From NCBI RefSeq assembly GCF_014349105.1, contig NZ_JACSJI010000006.1, positions 62,001 to 126,000 of the forward strand: a stretch of DNA of 64,000 nt. Direction: 5' to 3'. This document shows positions 1 through 11,400 of this stretch, one piece after another. How positions within the stretch are numbered: position 1 is the stretch's first letter; each line of letters opens with the position of its first letter. This stretch comes from Caulobacter sp. 17J80-11. GTDB taxonomy: Bacteria; Pseudomonadota; Alphaproteobacteria; Caulobacterales; Caulobacteraceae. A program made the translations under genes and the position numbers. The notes beneath the pieces are model-generated. The model was not told where the DNA came from and searched no databases. It was given only the letters and a program-made list of their open reading frames with translations.

Positions 1-3000
1 CTGGCCCATACGTTCGAGAACTCCGGGACCGTGCGGGCCTGGGCGACCGGCGCCGTCTACGCCGTGCAGGCGTTCGACTTCACCAACTCGGGCGTGATCG
101 AGGCGTTCGGCCTGGACGCGGTGGCCGTCGCGGTCAACCAGGGGCCCTTCTACAATTCCGGAACGATCCGGGCCCAGGACAGCGCCGCCCTCTCCCGCGA
201 GAGCATCGCGGTTCAGATCATCGCGCAGAGTTCGGACGCCACCGCCACCTATGTAAACAACGGCCTGATTGAGGGCGACTACGCGATCCGCGTGTGGAAC
301 CCCTTCATCACCTCGAAATTGGTCACGTCGGAGGTCGTGCAGAACGACGGCGTGATCCGCGGGATCGTCGATCTCGATCTCGGCGACGACCGGGTGATCA
401 ACACCGGCGAGATCGTCGGCCGCATCGAGCTCGGCGCCGGCGCCGACGTCTACGACGGGACCGGCGGGACCCAGACCGGCGGCGTCCACGGCGGCTTTGG
501 GGCCGACCGGCTGACCGGCGGCGACGGGACCGAGGTCTTCTTCGGCGAGAGCGGCGCGGACGTCATCTCGGGCGGCGCCGGCGACGACCTGATCGACGGC
601 GGTCTGGGCTCCGACCAGCTCGACGGCGGGGCCGGCTACGACACGCTGTCCTTCGAGACCGCGATCACGACCGTCACGGTGGATCTGGCGGCTGGGACCG
701 CGTCGTCCACGGGGACCGACGCCGTGACCGGCTTCGAGCACGTGATCGGCGGGCGCTACGACGACACCCTCGCAGGGGCGTCCGGCGCCGAGCGGCTGGA
801 CGGCGGCGAGGGGAACGACGTCCTCGACGGCCGCGCCGGCGCCGACCAGCTGGCGGGCGGCCGCGGGGAGGACGTGCTGACCGGCGGGGCCGGCGACGAC
901 GCCTTCGTGTTCGTGGCGGGCGACGGCCGCGACGTGGTCGCCGACTTCACCGCCGGCGGCGGCGAGGACCGGCTGGTCGTCTACGGCTACTCGGGCTACC
1001 GCGAACTGCGCCAGGTCGGGGCTGACACCCTGGTGGTGCTGTCGCCCTTCGACTCGGTCCTGCTGAAGAACGTGCAGGCGTCGTCGCTGACAGCCGCGGA
1101 CTTCAGCTTCAATCCGCAAGCGCCGGCTCAGACGCCCTCGGCGCCCCGGCCGGCCGGCGGGGGCGAGCCGACGGTCGACTACGCGGACGACCTGTGGGTG
1201 GCGTCGGGCGAGACCGTTCGGATCACCGGTTCGATCCGCGGCTTCACGGCCATGGGCGGCGCGGATCTCGTCAACGAAGGGATCGTCACCGTCGAGACCG
1301 AGCTGATCGGCACGGGCGGCATCCTCGACGCAGGGGGCGGCGTTTTCGACAACCGCACCGGCGCCGTCTTCCACGTCGAGGGGCCGCACGCGACCGGCGT
1401 CGCCTCGTACTCCGGTGGAATGCAGATCAAGAACGCAGGATTGTTCGAGATTCTGACGACCGGCTTCGCGACTGGATACTACTCCGCATTCGGCGTCCTG
1501 CAGAACTTAGGTACCTTCCGCGTCGTAGGGGACGACGCTACGGGCGTGTACTCCATCAACGATCTGAGCTTCTCGAATACAGGCCTGATCGAGGTGGTCG
1601 GCGAGACGCGGGCGGTCGGTATCGAGATCGAGATGCCCGATCATTGGTCGTCTTTCGCCAACTACGGCGAGATCCGCGTGGCCGCCGGATCGGCGGGCGA
1701 GAGCGTCGGCGTGCTGTTCGGCGAAGCTCGTTCGACCCCGAACATGCCGAAGGTGTTCGAAAACTACGGGCTGATCGAGGCCGAGTGGGCGTTCATGGCC
1801 TCCGCCTGGTCCAGCACGCCGGGCGGGCCGATCTCGATCGTCAACGCCGGCGTCATCCACGGCCGCATCTCGCTGCTCGCCGAGCAGGACCAGATCCTCA
1901 ACACCGGTGAGATCGTCGGCCGCATCGACCTGTACGGCGGGAACGATGTCTACGACGGGGCCGCGGGCCTGCAGTCCGGCGGCGGGATCTACGCCGGCGA
2001 CGGCAATGACGTCGTACGCGCCGGCGCCGGCGCGCAGGAGCTGTTCGGCGGGGCGGGGGACGACCTGCTCGCCGGCGGCGCGGGGGACGACCTGCTCGAC
2101 GGCGGCGCCGGCTTCGACATCGCCGACTACACCGCTGCGGACGGGAACCTGACCATCAGCCTGGCGATCGAGAGCCAGGACGTGGGGGCCGACCTCGGGA
2201 CCGACCGGCTGGTGGGGATCGAGGGCCTGTTCGGCGGGCGCGGCGCCGACCGGCTCACCGGCTCCGGCGGCGCGGACCTGCTGGCCGGCGGTCTGGGCGA
2301 CGACGTGCTGACCGGCGGCGCCGGCGCCGACCGTTTCATGTTCAAGCTGGACGGCGGGAACGATGTCGTCACCGACTTCCAGGTCGGCGTGGACGTGATC
2401 GACCTGTCGGGCCAATATGGATTCCTGCGCTATGTCGAACTGCGTCAGGTCGGCGCCGACACCCTGGTGGTGCTCTCGAATTCCCAGAGCGTCCTGCTGA
2501 AGAACGTGACGGCGTCGTCGCTCACCAACGCGTCCTTCCGCTTCGTCAGCGAAACCGATCCACGTGACATCACCGGAACGGCGGCGGCGGACGTCCTCAC
2601 CGGCGCGTCCGGCGACGACACTCTGACCGGCTTGGAGGGCGACGACGTTCTCTACGGGCGCGCGGGCCGGGACGTGCTGTCGGGCGGCGCCGGCAACGAC
2701 TTCCTGCATGGTGGCACGGGCAACGACCGGCTCGACGGCGGCGACGGCGACGACACGGTCGACTACTCCGACGCCGGCACCCAGGTGCTCGTCTGGTTGG
2801 GGAGCAACAACACCGCCAGCAATACAGAGGGCAGCGATGTTCTCGTCTCCATCGAGAACGCGATCGGCTCCTACACTGACGACTTACTCTCCGGCAACGA
2901 CGCCGCCAACCGGCTGTCGGGCCTCGCGGGGCCTGACAGGCTCTATGGGTTCGGCGGCGACGACCTGCTGACAGGCGGCGCGGGCGATGACAGGCTCGAC

Positions 3001-4992
3001 GGCGGCGATGGCGTGGACACGGCCAGCTATTCGGACGCCACGTCCGGCGTGACGGTGAGCCTCGCCCTGCCGGGCGTGGCGCAGGTCACCGGCGGGGCCG
3101 GGACCGACACCGTGACCGCGATCGAGAACCTGATCGGCTCGGCCTACGCAGACACCCTCACCGGTACGGACGGCGTCAACGTCCTGACCGGCGGGGGCGG
3201 GAACGACGTGTTGACCGCCCTGGGTGGCGACGACGTGCTGAACGGCGGGGCCGGGGCGGACGTGCTGGACGGCGGGGCCGGGGTCGACACCGCCACTTAC
3301 GCCGACGCGACCGCCGGGGTCACAATCAGCCTGACCAAGACCGGGGCCCAGGTCACCGTCGGGTCCGGCTCCGACACCCTGATCTCGATCGAGAACCTGA
3401 CCGGCTCGGCCTTCGCCGACAACCTGCGCGGCAATTCCGGCGCGAACGTGCTGATCGGCGGCGCCGGCGACGACGTGATCGAGGGCGGCGGCGGGGCCGA
3501 CCGGCTGGACGGCGGCGTGGGCGCGGACACCGCGACCTACGCCAACACCGCCGGCGGAGTCGGCGTGAACGTCAACCTGCGGCTCACCGGCCAGCAGAAC
3601 ACCGTCGGGGCCGGCATGGACGTGCTGATCGGGTTCGAGAACCTGACCGGCTCGCGCTACGACGACCGGCTGACGGGCGACGCCGGGGCGAACGTGCTGG
3701 TCGGCGGCTCGGGCGCGGACGTGCTGTGGGGCGGGGCCGGGAACGACCGGCTGGACGGCGGCATCGGGGCGGACACCGCGGTCTATTCGGACGCGGCCTA
3801 CGGCGTGAACGTCAACCTGAACATCCTGGACACGGCCCAGGACACCGGCGGGGCGGGGATCGACACCCTGCTGTCGATCGACAACGTGGTCGGCTCGGTC
3901 TTCGCCGACAGCCTGCGCGGCAATTCGGGCGCCAACACCCTGGAGGGCGGCGCCGGAAACGACGTGCTTGAGGGCGGCGGCGGCTCGGACCGGCTGATCG
4001 GCGGGGAGGGGATCGACACCGCCTCCTACGCCAATTCGGCCGCGGCGGTGACGGTGCGTCTGACCAACCCGAACGCGCAGGTCACCGGCGGGGCGGGTTC
4101 CGACACCCTGAGCGGGATCGAGAACCTGACCGGTTCGCGCTACGCCGACCGGCTGACCGGCGACGACGGGAACAACGTGCTGACCGGCGGGTCGGGCGAC
4201 GACCTGCTGGACGGCGGGGCCGGCAACGACACCCTCGACGGCGGCCTGAACTTCGACACGGCCACCTACGCCGGCGCGAGCGGCGGCGTGACGGTGAACC
4301 TGACTCTGTCCGGCGCGCAGAACACTGGCGGCGCGGGCGTCGACACCCTGATCTCGATCGAGAACGTCACCGGTTCGGCCTTCAACGACTCCCTGCGCGG
4401 CAACACCGGGGCCAACACCCTGATCGGCGGTGCCGGCGACGATATCCTCGAAGGCGGCGGCGGCGAGGACCGGCTGGACGGGGGGGGCGGGATCGACACC
4501 GCCTCCTATGCGCACTCTGCGGCGGCGGTGACCATCAACCTCAACGCCGGCGGCACGCAGCCCACCGGCGGCGCGGGGACCGACACCCTGATCTCGATCG
4601 AGAACGTCACCGGCTCGGCCTTCGCCGACACCCTGCGCGGCAACGCCGTGACCAACGTGCTGGACGGCGGCGCCGGCGCCGACGTGCTGCTCGGCGGGGG
4701 CGGGAACGACGTGCTGATCGGCGGGGCCGGCGACGACGTGACGAGCGGCGGGACCGGCGACGACCTGTTCGTGTTCGGGCCGGGCTTCGGCCAGGACCGG
4801 ATCGACGACTTCGTCGCCGGCGGCGTGGAGGACCGGCTGGACTTCTCCGCCTACACCGGCACGGGCGTGACCTGGACGCTCACCCAGGTCGGCGACGACG
4901 CGGTGTTCAGCTTCTCGGACGGGTCGACCCTGACCCTGGCGCACGTGCAGGCGACCAGCCTGGCGCAGACCGGGGCCTGGGGCTGGGGGTGA
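1..4992 (+). CDS. RTX/beta-helix secreted protein, 5' truncated by the window edge
   Basis: The reading frame is open to base 1, so the N-terminus lies outside the window; 1,663 codons are visible. Codons 1-155 hold short repeats of the form N-S/N/T-G-x-I with a spacing typical of beta-helices. RTX nonapeptides (GGxGxDxLx) follow, then a module containing ELRQVGADTLVVLS. The whole arrangement (beta-helix, RTX, module) is repeated at about codons 396-860, and a long tail of roughly 80-residue RTX units runs to the end. The C-terminus GAWGWG matches those of the two downstream RTX proteins and probably belongs to a type I secretion signal. RTX repeats bind calcium outside the cell. No protease motif is seen in the visible part. 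The function could be adhesin or surface layer-associated; this is inference. Confidence 0.9.
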   Translation: MAHTFENSGTVRAWATGAVYAVQAFDFTNSGVIEAFGLDAVAVAVNQGPFYNSGTIRAQDSAALSRESIAVQIIAQSSDATATYVNNGLIEGDYAIRVWNPFITSKLVTSEVVQNDGVIRGIVDLDLGDDRVINTGEIVGRIELGAGADVYDGTGGTQTGGVHGGFGADRLTGGDGTEVFFGESGADVISGGAGDDLIDGGLGSDQLDGGAGYDTLSFETAITTVTVDLAAGTASSTGTDAVTGFEHVIGGRYDDTLAGASGAERLDGGEGNDVLDGRAGADQLAGGRGEDVLTGGAGDDAFVFVAGDGRDVVADFTAGGGEDRLVVYGYSGYRELRQVGADTLVVLSPFDSVLLKNVQASSLTAADFSFNPQAPAQTPSAPRPAGGGEPTVDYADDLWVASGETVRITGSIRGFTAMGGADLVNEGIVTVETELIGTGGILDAGGGVFDNRTGAVFHVEGPHATGVASYSGGMQIKNAGLFEILTTGFATGYYSAFGVLQNLGTFRVVGDDATGVYSINDLSFSNTGLIEVVGETRAVGIEIEMPDHWSSFANYGEIRVAAGSAGESVGVLFGEARSTPNMPKVFENYGLIEAEWAFMASAWSSTPGGPISIVNAGVIHGRISLLAEQDQILNTGEIVGRIDLYGGNDVYDGAAGLQSGGGIYAGDGNDVVRAGAGAQELFGGAGDDLLAGGAGDDLLDGGAGFDIADYTAADGNLTISLAIESQDVGADLGTDRLVGIEGLFGGRGADRLTGSGGADLLAGGLGDDVLTGGAGADRFMFKLDGGNDVVTDFQVGVDVIDLSGQYGFLRYVELRQVGADTLVVLSNSQSVLLKNVTASSLTNASFRFVSETDPRDITGTAAADVLTGASGDDTLTGLEGDDVLYGRAGRDVLSGGAGNDFLHGGTGNDRLDGGDGDDTVDYSDAGTQVLVWLGSNNTASNTEGSDVLVSIENAIGSYTDDLLSGNDAANRLSGLAGPDRLYGFGGDDLLTGGAGDDRLDGGDGVDTASYSDATSGVTVSLALPGVAQVTGGAGTDTVTAIENLIGSAYADTLTGTDGVNVLTGGGGNDVLTALGGDDVLNGGAGADVLDGGAGVDTATYADATAGVTISLTKTGAQVTVGSGSDTLISIENLTGSAFADNLRGNSGANVLIGGAGDDVIEGGGGADRLDGGVGADTATYANTAGGVGVNVNLRLTGQQNTVGAGMDVLIGFENLTGSRYDDRLTGDAGANVLVGGSGADVLWGGAGNDRLDGGIGADTAVYSDAAYGVNVNLNILDTAQDTGGAGIDTLLSIDNVVGSVFADSLRGNSGANTLEGGAGNDVLEGGGGSDRLIGGEGIDTASYANSAAAVTVRLTNPNAQVTGGAGSDTLSGIENLTGSRYADRLTGDDGNNVLTGGSGDDLLDGGAGNDTLDGGLNFDTATYAGASGGVTVNLTLSGAQNTGGAGVDTLISIENVTGSAFNDSLRGNTGANTLIGGAGDDILEGGGGEDRLDGGGGIDTASYAHSAAAVTINLNAGGTQPTGGAGTDTLISIENVTGSAFADTLRGNAVTNVLDGGAGADVLLGGGGNDVLIGGAGDDVTSGGTGDDLFVFGPGFGQDRIDDFVAGGVEDRLDFSAYTGTGVTWTLTQVGDDAVFSFSDGSTLTLAHVQATSLAQTGAWGWG
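2999..4716 (+). repeat. Tandem ~80-residue RTX units in the first RTX gene
   Basis: Seven consecutive units of about 235-245 bp each contain GGxGxD nonapeptides, a D-T-A-S/T-Y motif, a short valine-rich strand, and the phrase SIENLTGS or a close variant. They encode calcium-binding beta-rolls separated by a conserved strand pair. The units are also similar at DNA level, so recombination between them is likely. Confidence 0.8.
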
Positions 4993-4993
4993 G

Positions 4994-5012
4994 GGCGGCG
5001 GCGACCGCCGCC
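4994..5012. terminator. GC-rich hairpin between convergent genes
   Basis: A perfect 8-bp stem, GGCGGCGG (4994-5001) with CCGCCGCC (5005-5012), and a 3-base CGA loop lies two bases after the RTX stop codon and just before the stop of the convergent small gene. There is no T-run, so termination strength is uncertain. A similar hairpin with a GCGA loop follows the second RTX gene. Confidence 0.5.
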
Positions 5013-5016
5013 GGCG

Positions 5017-5358
5017 TCACTCCCGGAAGCCGTACTTCTCCACCAGTTCGCGGCGGGTGAACCGCGCGGGCGGTTGGCCGCGGGGGCGGCGGCCGCTCAC
5101 CCGTTCGTACACGCCCGGCTCCACCTCGCGATACCAGGGGATGTCGTAGGCCCCCAGGGCCTCGAGGTGGGCGAGGTAGGCGTCGAGGGTCGGGAAGGTC
5201 TTGCCGCGCGCGAAGGGCAGGTCGGCGACCGGTTGAGCTGACACGCTGTGCTCCTGTGCGGGGACGCCGGCCTTGGCGGGCGCGTCCGGGGCCTTCGCTG
5301 CGCACGGGCCGGCGGCCAGGGCGAACAGGCTCGCCGTCACCACAAAAGACCTGCTCAC
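5017..5358 (-). CDS. Small secreted protein, function unknown
   Basis: This 113-residue product starts at GTG 5358. It has an N-terminal signal peptide with a hydrophobic stretch (VVTASLFALAAG) and a probable cleavage site after CAAKA. The mature part contains LPFARGKTFPTLDAYL and ends with RRELVEKYGF, with several Trp, Tyr and Arg residues; no known catalytic motif is recognised. The same frame stays open far beyond the start, antisense to the RTX gene, but that extension is a codon-bias artefact. The signal peptide and good start position support a real gene. It converges with the first RTX gene and diverges from the second, sharing the 5359-5478 intergenic region with the latter. Its role is unknown. 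Confidence 0.65.
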   Translation of the reverse strand: MSRSFVVTASLFALAAGPCAAKAPDAPAKAGVPAQEHSVSAQPVADLPFARGKTFPTLDAYLAHLEALGAYDIPWYREVEPGVYERVSGRRPRGQPPARFTRRELVEKYGFRE

Positions 5359-5450
5359 CGCCGCCGTCCTTCCGCCGAACCGGCCGCAGCCTAGGCGCGA
5401 CGGGCGCGCGGGCGCAAACGGAAGCTTGGCTCTAGGCGAAACCCATGTTT

Positions 5451-5474
5451 TCCTCCCTGCAACTTGGGGGAGGA
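5451..5474 (+). promoter_or_regulatory. Hairpin that can mask the ribosome-binding site of the RTX protease
   Basis: TCCTCCC (5451-5457) is fully complementary to GGGAGGA (5468-5474). The second arm is the Shine-Dalgarno sequence of the GTG start at 5479. Folding would hide the ribosome-binding site. Whether this is regulated is unknown. Confidence 0.45.
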
Positions 5475-5478
5475 TTGC

Positions 5479-8400
5479 GTGCGTATTTCCCGTGTTGAGC
5501 GAGCTTTTGCCTTGACGACCGGCGATACGGCCGCTCCGGCCGAATCCGCCCCCGCCGAGACCGCCCGGGTCGTCTCCACCGCCGTCGCGCCGTCGTATGC
5601 GGAACCCGCCGGGTTCGACCGGGTCGGAGCCTCGACCTCGAGCGCCCAGCAACTGTTCAACGCGGGCGCGCCGGCCAGTGCGACCGGCTTCGTCAACACG
5701 TCCGGCGACAAGGACTGGTACGCGGTCACCCTCACCGCCGGCCAGACCTATCAGTTCTCCCTGGACGGGACCTCGGGCCTCGACGCCTATCTGGAGCTGC
5801 GCAATTCGAGCGGCGTTCTGCTGGCGTCCAACGACGACGGCGGCAGCGGAACCGACTCGACGCTGTCCTACACCGCCGTCGGGGGCGGCACCTTCTACGT
5901 CTCCGCGGGCGGCTTCGGCTCGAGCACCGGCGCCTACACCCTCGACGTCGCGCCGATCGACGTGGTGGACACCATCGACTGGGGCACGAAGATCGCCGAC
6001 GCCGCGGTGATCAACGTCTACTTCGCCCCGGCCGGGCAGCAGTTCGACGGCGAGACCTCGCTCGGCTGGAATTCCTATGAAATCCAGCAGGTGATGAACG
6101 TTCTCCAGCAGTACGAGAACGTCTGCGCGATCGACTTCGTGATCACCACCGACCCGGCGGTCGCGGACCTCAAGCTGCTGATCGCCGCCACCTCCGACGA
6201 GGCGCTGGGCTACTTCAACCCACCCGGCGAGCCGGATGCCGGCTGGGGCGTGTTCTATCGCGCGGGAACGGGCTGGGACGAGGCCGGCGGCGGCGGCCTG
6301 CAGCAGGGCGGGTACGGCTACGTCACCCTGCTGCATGAGCTCGGCCACGGTCTGGGCATGGCCCACCCGCATGACAACGGCGGCGGCTCGCCGATCATGC
6401 CCGGGGTCACGGACTCGTTCGATTCCTACGGCGTGAACAACCTGAACCAGGGCGTGTTCACGGTCATGACCTACAACGACGGCTGGGCGCTGTCGCCGAC
6501 GCCGCTGCCGTCGTACATCGTCGGCTACGGCTACGAGGGCACCCCGATGGCCCTCGACATCGCCCTGCTGCAGCAGAAGTACGGCGCCAACACCACCTAC
6601 AACAGCGGCGACAACACCTACGTCCTGCCGTCCGGCGACAAGGCCGGCACGTACTATTCGTGCATCTGGGACACCGGCGGGATCGACACCATCGTCGCCC
6701 AGGGCTCGAACCGCGCGGTCATCGACCTGCGGGCGGCCACCATCGACTTCAGCGCCACCGGCGGCGGCGTTGTGTCCTACATGTTCGGGACCCACGGCGG
6801 CTTCACCATCGCCCAGGGCGTGGTGATCGAGAACGCCACCGGCGGCGACGGCTACGACTCCATCACCGGCAACGACGCGGATAACATCCTGCGCGGCGGC
6901 GGCGGCGACGACACCCTGACTGGCGGCCTGGGCGCGGACCTGCTGGACGGCGGCGCCGGCGACGACACCCTGACCGGCGGCGAGGGCGACGACACTTATC
7001 TGGTGGACGGTCTCGGCGACCGCCTCACCGAGACCGGCGCAGGCGTGGACACCGTTCGCGCCTCCGTCTCCTGGACGCTGGCCGCCGGCTTCGAGAACCT
7101 GGTGCTGACCGGCTCGGCGCTGAACGGGACGGGCAACTTCCTCGCCAACACCATCACCGGCAACGACGGCGCCAACACGCTGGACGGCGGCCTGGGCGAC
7201 GACGTGCTGAGCGGAGGCCTCGGAAGCGACCTGCTCGACGGCGGCTACGGCGACGACGTGCTGGACGGGGGCCTGGGCGACGACACCTACGTGATCGACG
7301 TCGGCTCCGACCGGATCGCGGCCGACGCCGGGGGCGTCGACACGGTTCGCTCGGCCGCGGCCGCCTGGACGCTGGGCGCCGGTCTGGAGAACCTGATCCT
7401 GACCGGCTCCGGGTCGATCAACGGCACGGGCAACGCCCTGGCCAACACCATCACCGGCAACGACGGCGACAATCTGCTGGACGGCGGCGCGGGCGACGAC
7501 GTGCTGCAGGGCGGCCTGGGCAACGACACTTACGTGGTGGACAGCCTGGGCGACGTGATCAGCGACACCGGCGGCGTCGACACGATCCGGACCAGCTTCG
7601 CCTGGACGCTGGGCGCGGACTTCGAGAACCTGGTGCTGACCGGTACGGCGGCGCTGAACGGGACCGGCAACGAGCTGGCCAACCTCATGACCGGCAACGC
7701 CGGCGCCAACCGTCTCGAGGGCGGGCTGGGCGCGGACCAGCTCTTCGGCGCGGACGGGGCGGACCAGCTGATCGGCGGCGACGGCGACGACGTGCTGGAC
7801 GGCGGCGTCCTGGCGGACCTTATCGACGGCGGGGCGGGCAAGGACACCGCCAGCTACGGCTCGGCCGCGGCCGGCGTCACGGTCAACCTCAACAAGACCA
7901 CCGCCCAGGCCACGCTCGGCGCCGGCTCCGACACCCTGGTCTCGATCGAGAACCTGGCCGGCTCGGCCTTCAACGACAACCTGCGCGGCAACGCCGGGGC
8001 CAACCGGCTGATCGGCGGCGCGGGCGACGACGTGATCGAGGGCGGCGGCGGGGCCGACGTGCTGGACGGCGGGGCCGGGATCGACACTGTCAGTTACGTC
8101 AACACCGCCGGCTCGGGCGTGGTCGTGAACCTGCTCACCGGCGCGACCGGCGGGGCCGGAACCGACGTGCTGAACGACTTCGAGAATGCGACCGGTTCGC
8201 GCTACGACGACCAACTGACCGGTCACGACGGCGCCAACGTCCTGTCGGGGCTCGGCGGCGCCGACGTGCTCGTCGGCGGCCTCGGCGACGACACCCTCGA
8301 CGGCGGCACCGGCGCGGACACGGTCTCCTACGCCGGGGCCACGGGCGCCGTGACGCTCAGCCTCAACAGCCTCGGCGTCGGCCAGCAAACAGGCGCCGCG

Positions 8401-11400
8401 GGCGTCGACACCCTGCTGTCGATCGAGAACGTCATCGGTTCGGCCTTCAACGACAGCCTGCGCGGCAACTCCGGCAGCAACGCGCTGACCGGCGGGGCGG
8501 GCGACGACGTGCTGGAGGGCGGCGGCGGGCACGACAAGATTGACGGCGGCGCCGGGATCGACACCGCCAGCTACGCCAACACCGCCGGCGGCGTCGGCGT
8601 CACGGTCGACCTCACCAAGACCGGCGCCCAGGTCACCGGCGGGGCGGGCTCGGACACCCTGTCCGCAATCGAGAACCTGACCGGCTCGCGTTACGCCGAC
8701 GTGCTGCGCGGAGACGCGGGCGCCAACGTGCTGATCGGCGGCTCGGGCGACGACGTGCTGGAGGGCGGCGCGGGGAACGACACCCTGGACGGCGGGCTGA
8801 ACGTCGACACCGCCTCCTACGCCGGCGCGAGCGCCGGGGTGAGCGTGAACCTCGGCCAGGCGGGCGCGCAGAACACCGGCGGGGCCGGCGTCGACACCCT
8901 GACCTCGATCGAGAACCTGACCGGCTCGGCCTTCGCCGACTCGCTGCGGGGGACCAGCGGCGCCAACGTGCTGATCGGCGGCTGGGGCGACGACGTGCTG
9001 GAAGGCGGCGGCGGCGACGACCGGCTGGAGGGCGGGACCGGAACCGACACCGCCAGCTACGCCAGCGCCGGCGCCGCGGTGACGGTGAACCTGAACGCCG
9101 CCGGCGGCGTCCAGGCCACCGGCGGGGCGGGCACGGACACCTTCGTGTCGATCGAGAATGTGACCGGCTCCGCCTTCAACGACAGCCTGCGGGGCAACTC
9201 CGGGGCGAACGTGCTGGTCGGCGGGGCCGGAGACGACGTGCTGGAGGGCGGGGGCGGGGACGACCGGCTGGACGGCGGGGCTGGGGCGGACACGGCCTCC
9301 TACGCCGCCGCGGGCGCCGCGGTCAGCGTCGACCTGAGCCTGACCGGGGCGCAGGCCACCGGCGGGGCGGGCGCCGACACCCTGGTCTCGATCGAGAACC
9401 TGACCGGCTCGGCCTACGCCGACACCCTGCGCGGCGACGCAAACGCCAACACCCTGACGGGCGGCGCCGGCGCGGACGTGCTGATCGGCGGCGGCGGCGG
9501 CGACATCTTCGTCGGCGGGCTCGGCGCCGACACCATGACCGCCGGCGCGGGGGCCGACATTTTCCGCTTCGCGGCCGGCGACGGCCAGGACGTGATCGAA
9601 GGCTTCGATCCGGACACCGATCAGCTCGTCGTCACCGGTTACGCGACCTGGACGGAGATCCGACAGGTCGGCGCCGACGTGCTCGTGGTGTTCTCCGCGA
9701 CCGACAGCATTCTCGTCCGGAACGCTTCGGCGGCGGCGTTCGCGCCGGTGATCCTCGGCACCGCGGCGGCCGACACGCTCGCGGGCGGGAGCGCCATGGA
9801 CGTCATTCGCGGCCAGGGCGGCGACGACGCGCTGTCGGGCGGCGGCGGGGACGACGTGCTGGAGGGCGGCGACGGCAACGACCGGCTTTCGGGCGGCGCC
9901 GGCGACGACATGATCGACGGCGGCGCGGGCAGCGCCTCGGTCGACGCCGCGGGCGCCTGGCCGGGGGACACGGCCGAATACGCGGCGGCTGTGGCCGGCG
10001 TGAGCGTCGACCTCGCGATTTCGGGCGCGCAAGACACGGTCGGCGACGGCGTCGACACCCTGCGCGGGATCGAGAGCCTGCTCGGCTCTGACTTCGCCGA
10101 CAGCCTGAGCGGCGACGCCGGCGTGAACCGGCTGAGCGGCGGCGGCGGCGACGACGTCCTGCAGGGCCGGGACGGCGACGACGCCCTGGTCGGCGGGGCG
10201 GGGGACGATCTGCTGGACGGCGAGGCCGGGAACGACACTGCGATCTTCCTGGACGCGGCCGCGGGCGTGACCGTGGACCTGTCGGTCAGCGGGGCGCAGG
10301 CCACCGGCGCGGGGCTCGACACCCTGGTCTCGATCGAGAACCTGATCGGCGGCCACGGCAACGACACTCTGCGCGGCGACGCCGGCGCCAACATCATTCG
10401 CGGCCACGACGGCAACGACGTGATCGAAGGCGGCGCGGGCGACGACACCCTGATCGGCGGTGGAAATATCCTCGACGGCGGTTCCGGGAACGACGTCCTG
10501 CGCGGCCAGGACGGGGACGACACCCTCATGGGCGGGCGGGGGAACGACACCCTCGACGGCGGCGTCGGCATCGACACGGTGAGCTACGGGCGCGACGCCG
10601 CCACCGCCGGCGTCACGGTGAACCTGTCGCTGAGCGGGGTGCAGAACACCGGCGGCGCCGGGAAAGACACCCTGATCGGGATCGAGAACCTGGTGGGAAG
10701 CGCCTGGGCCGACACCCTGACCGGCGACGCGGGCGCCAACCGCCTCGACGGCGGCGCCGGCGGCGACACCCTGATCGGCGGGCTGGGCGACGACATCTAC
10801 GTGGTCGACATGTTCTCGGACAACGTGGTCGAGCTGACCAACGAAGGGACGGACACCGTCCTGACCAGCATGTTCAGCTACGCCCTGGGCGCCGGCGTCG
10901 AGGTGCTGACCGGCACGTCCGCGACCGGCCAGCAACTGACCGGCAACAGCCTCGCCAACACCATAAACGGAGGGGCGGGCGACGACGACCTGCGCGGGGG
11001 CGGCGGCAACGACCTGCTGATCGGCGGAGCCGGGAACGACGTCCTGGGCAGCGGCCTCCAAAATGACGTGCTGGCGGGCGGCGACGGCGTCGATACCGCC
11101 GACTACTTCGCCGCCTCGGCGGGCGTGACGGCCGACCTGTCGGTCGGGACCGCCCAGAACACCCGCGGGGCCGGGTTCGACACCCTGACCGGGATCGAGA
11201 ACCTGCTCGGTTCGGCCTATGGAGACACCCTCCGCGGCGACGCCGGCGTCAACGTCCTGAACGGGCTCGCCGGCGCCGACGTGCTGCGGGGCAAGGCTGG
11301 CGACGACGTCCTGACCGGCGGGGTCGGCGACGACACATTCGTGTTCGCGGCCGGCGACGGCCAGGACACGATCACCGACTTCACCTTCGGCTCCTTGGAG

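Noticed and set aside
2999-4716. CRISPR-like regular DNA repeats
   Set aside because: The periodic units are 235-245 bp, in frame and encode RTX motifs; there are no short repeats with unique spacers.
2884-4944. 686-codon minus-strand frame over the first RTX gene
   Set aside because: Same antisense shadow of RTX repeats; no ribosome-binding site or recognisable domain.
5359-11061. Minus-strand frame of about 1,900 codons antisense to the large RTX protease, continuous with the small secreted-protein gene
   Set aside because: It mirrors the GGxGxDxL codon pattern of the plus-strand gene and gives low-complexity Val/Ala/Gly/Asp text without domains. Only the first 342 bases from 5017 look real.
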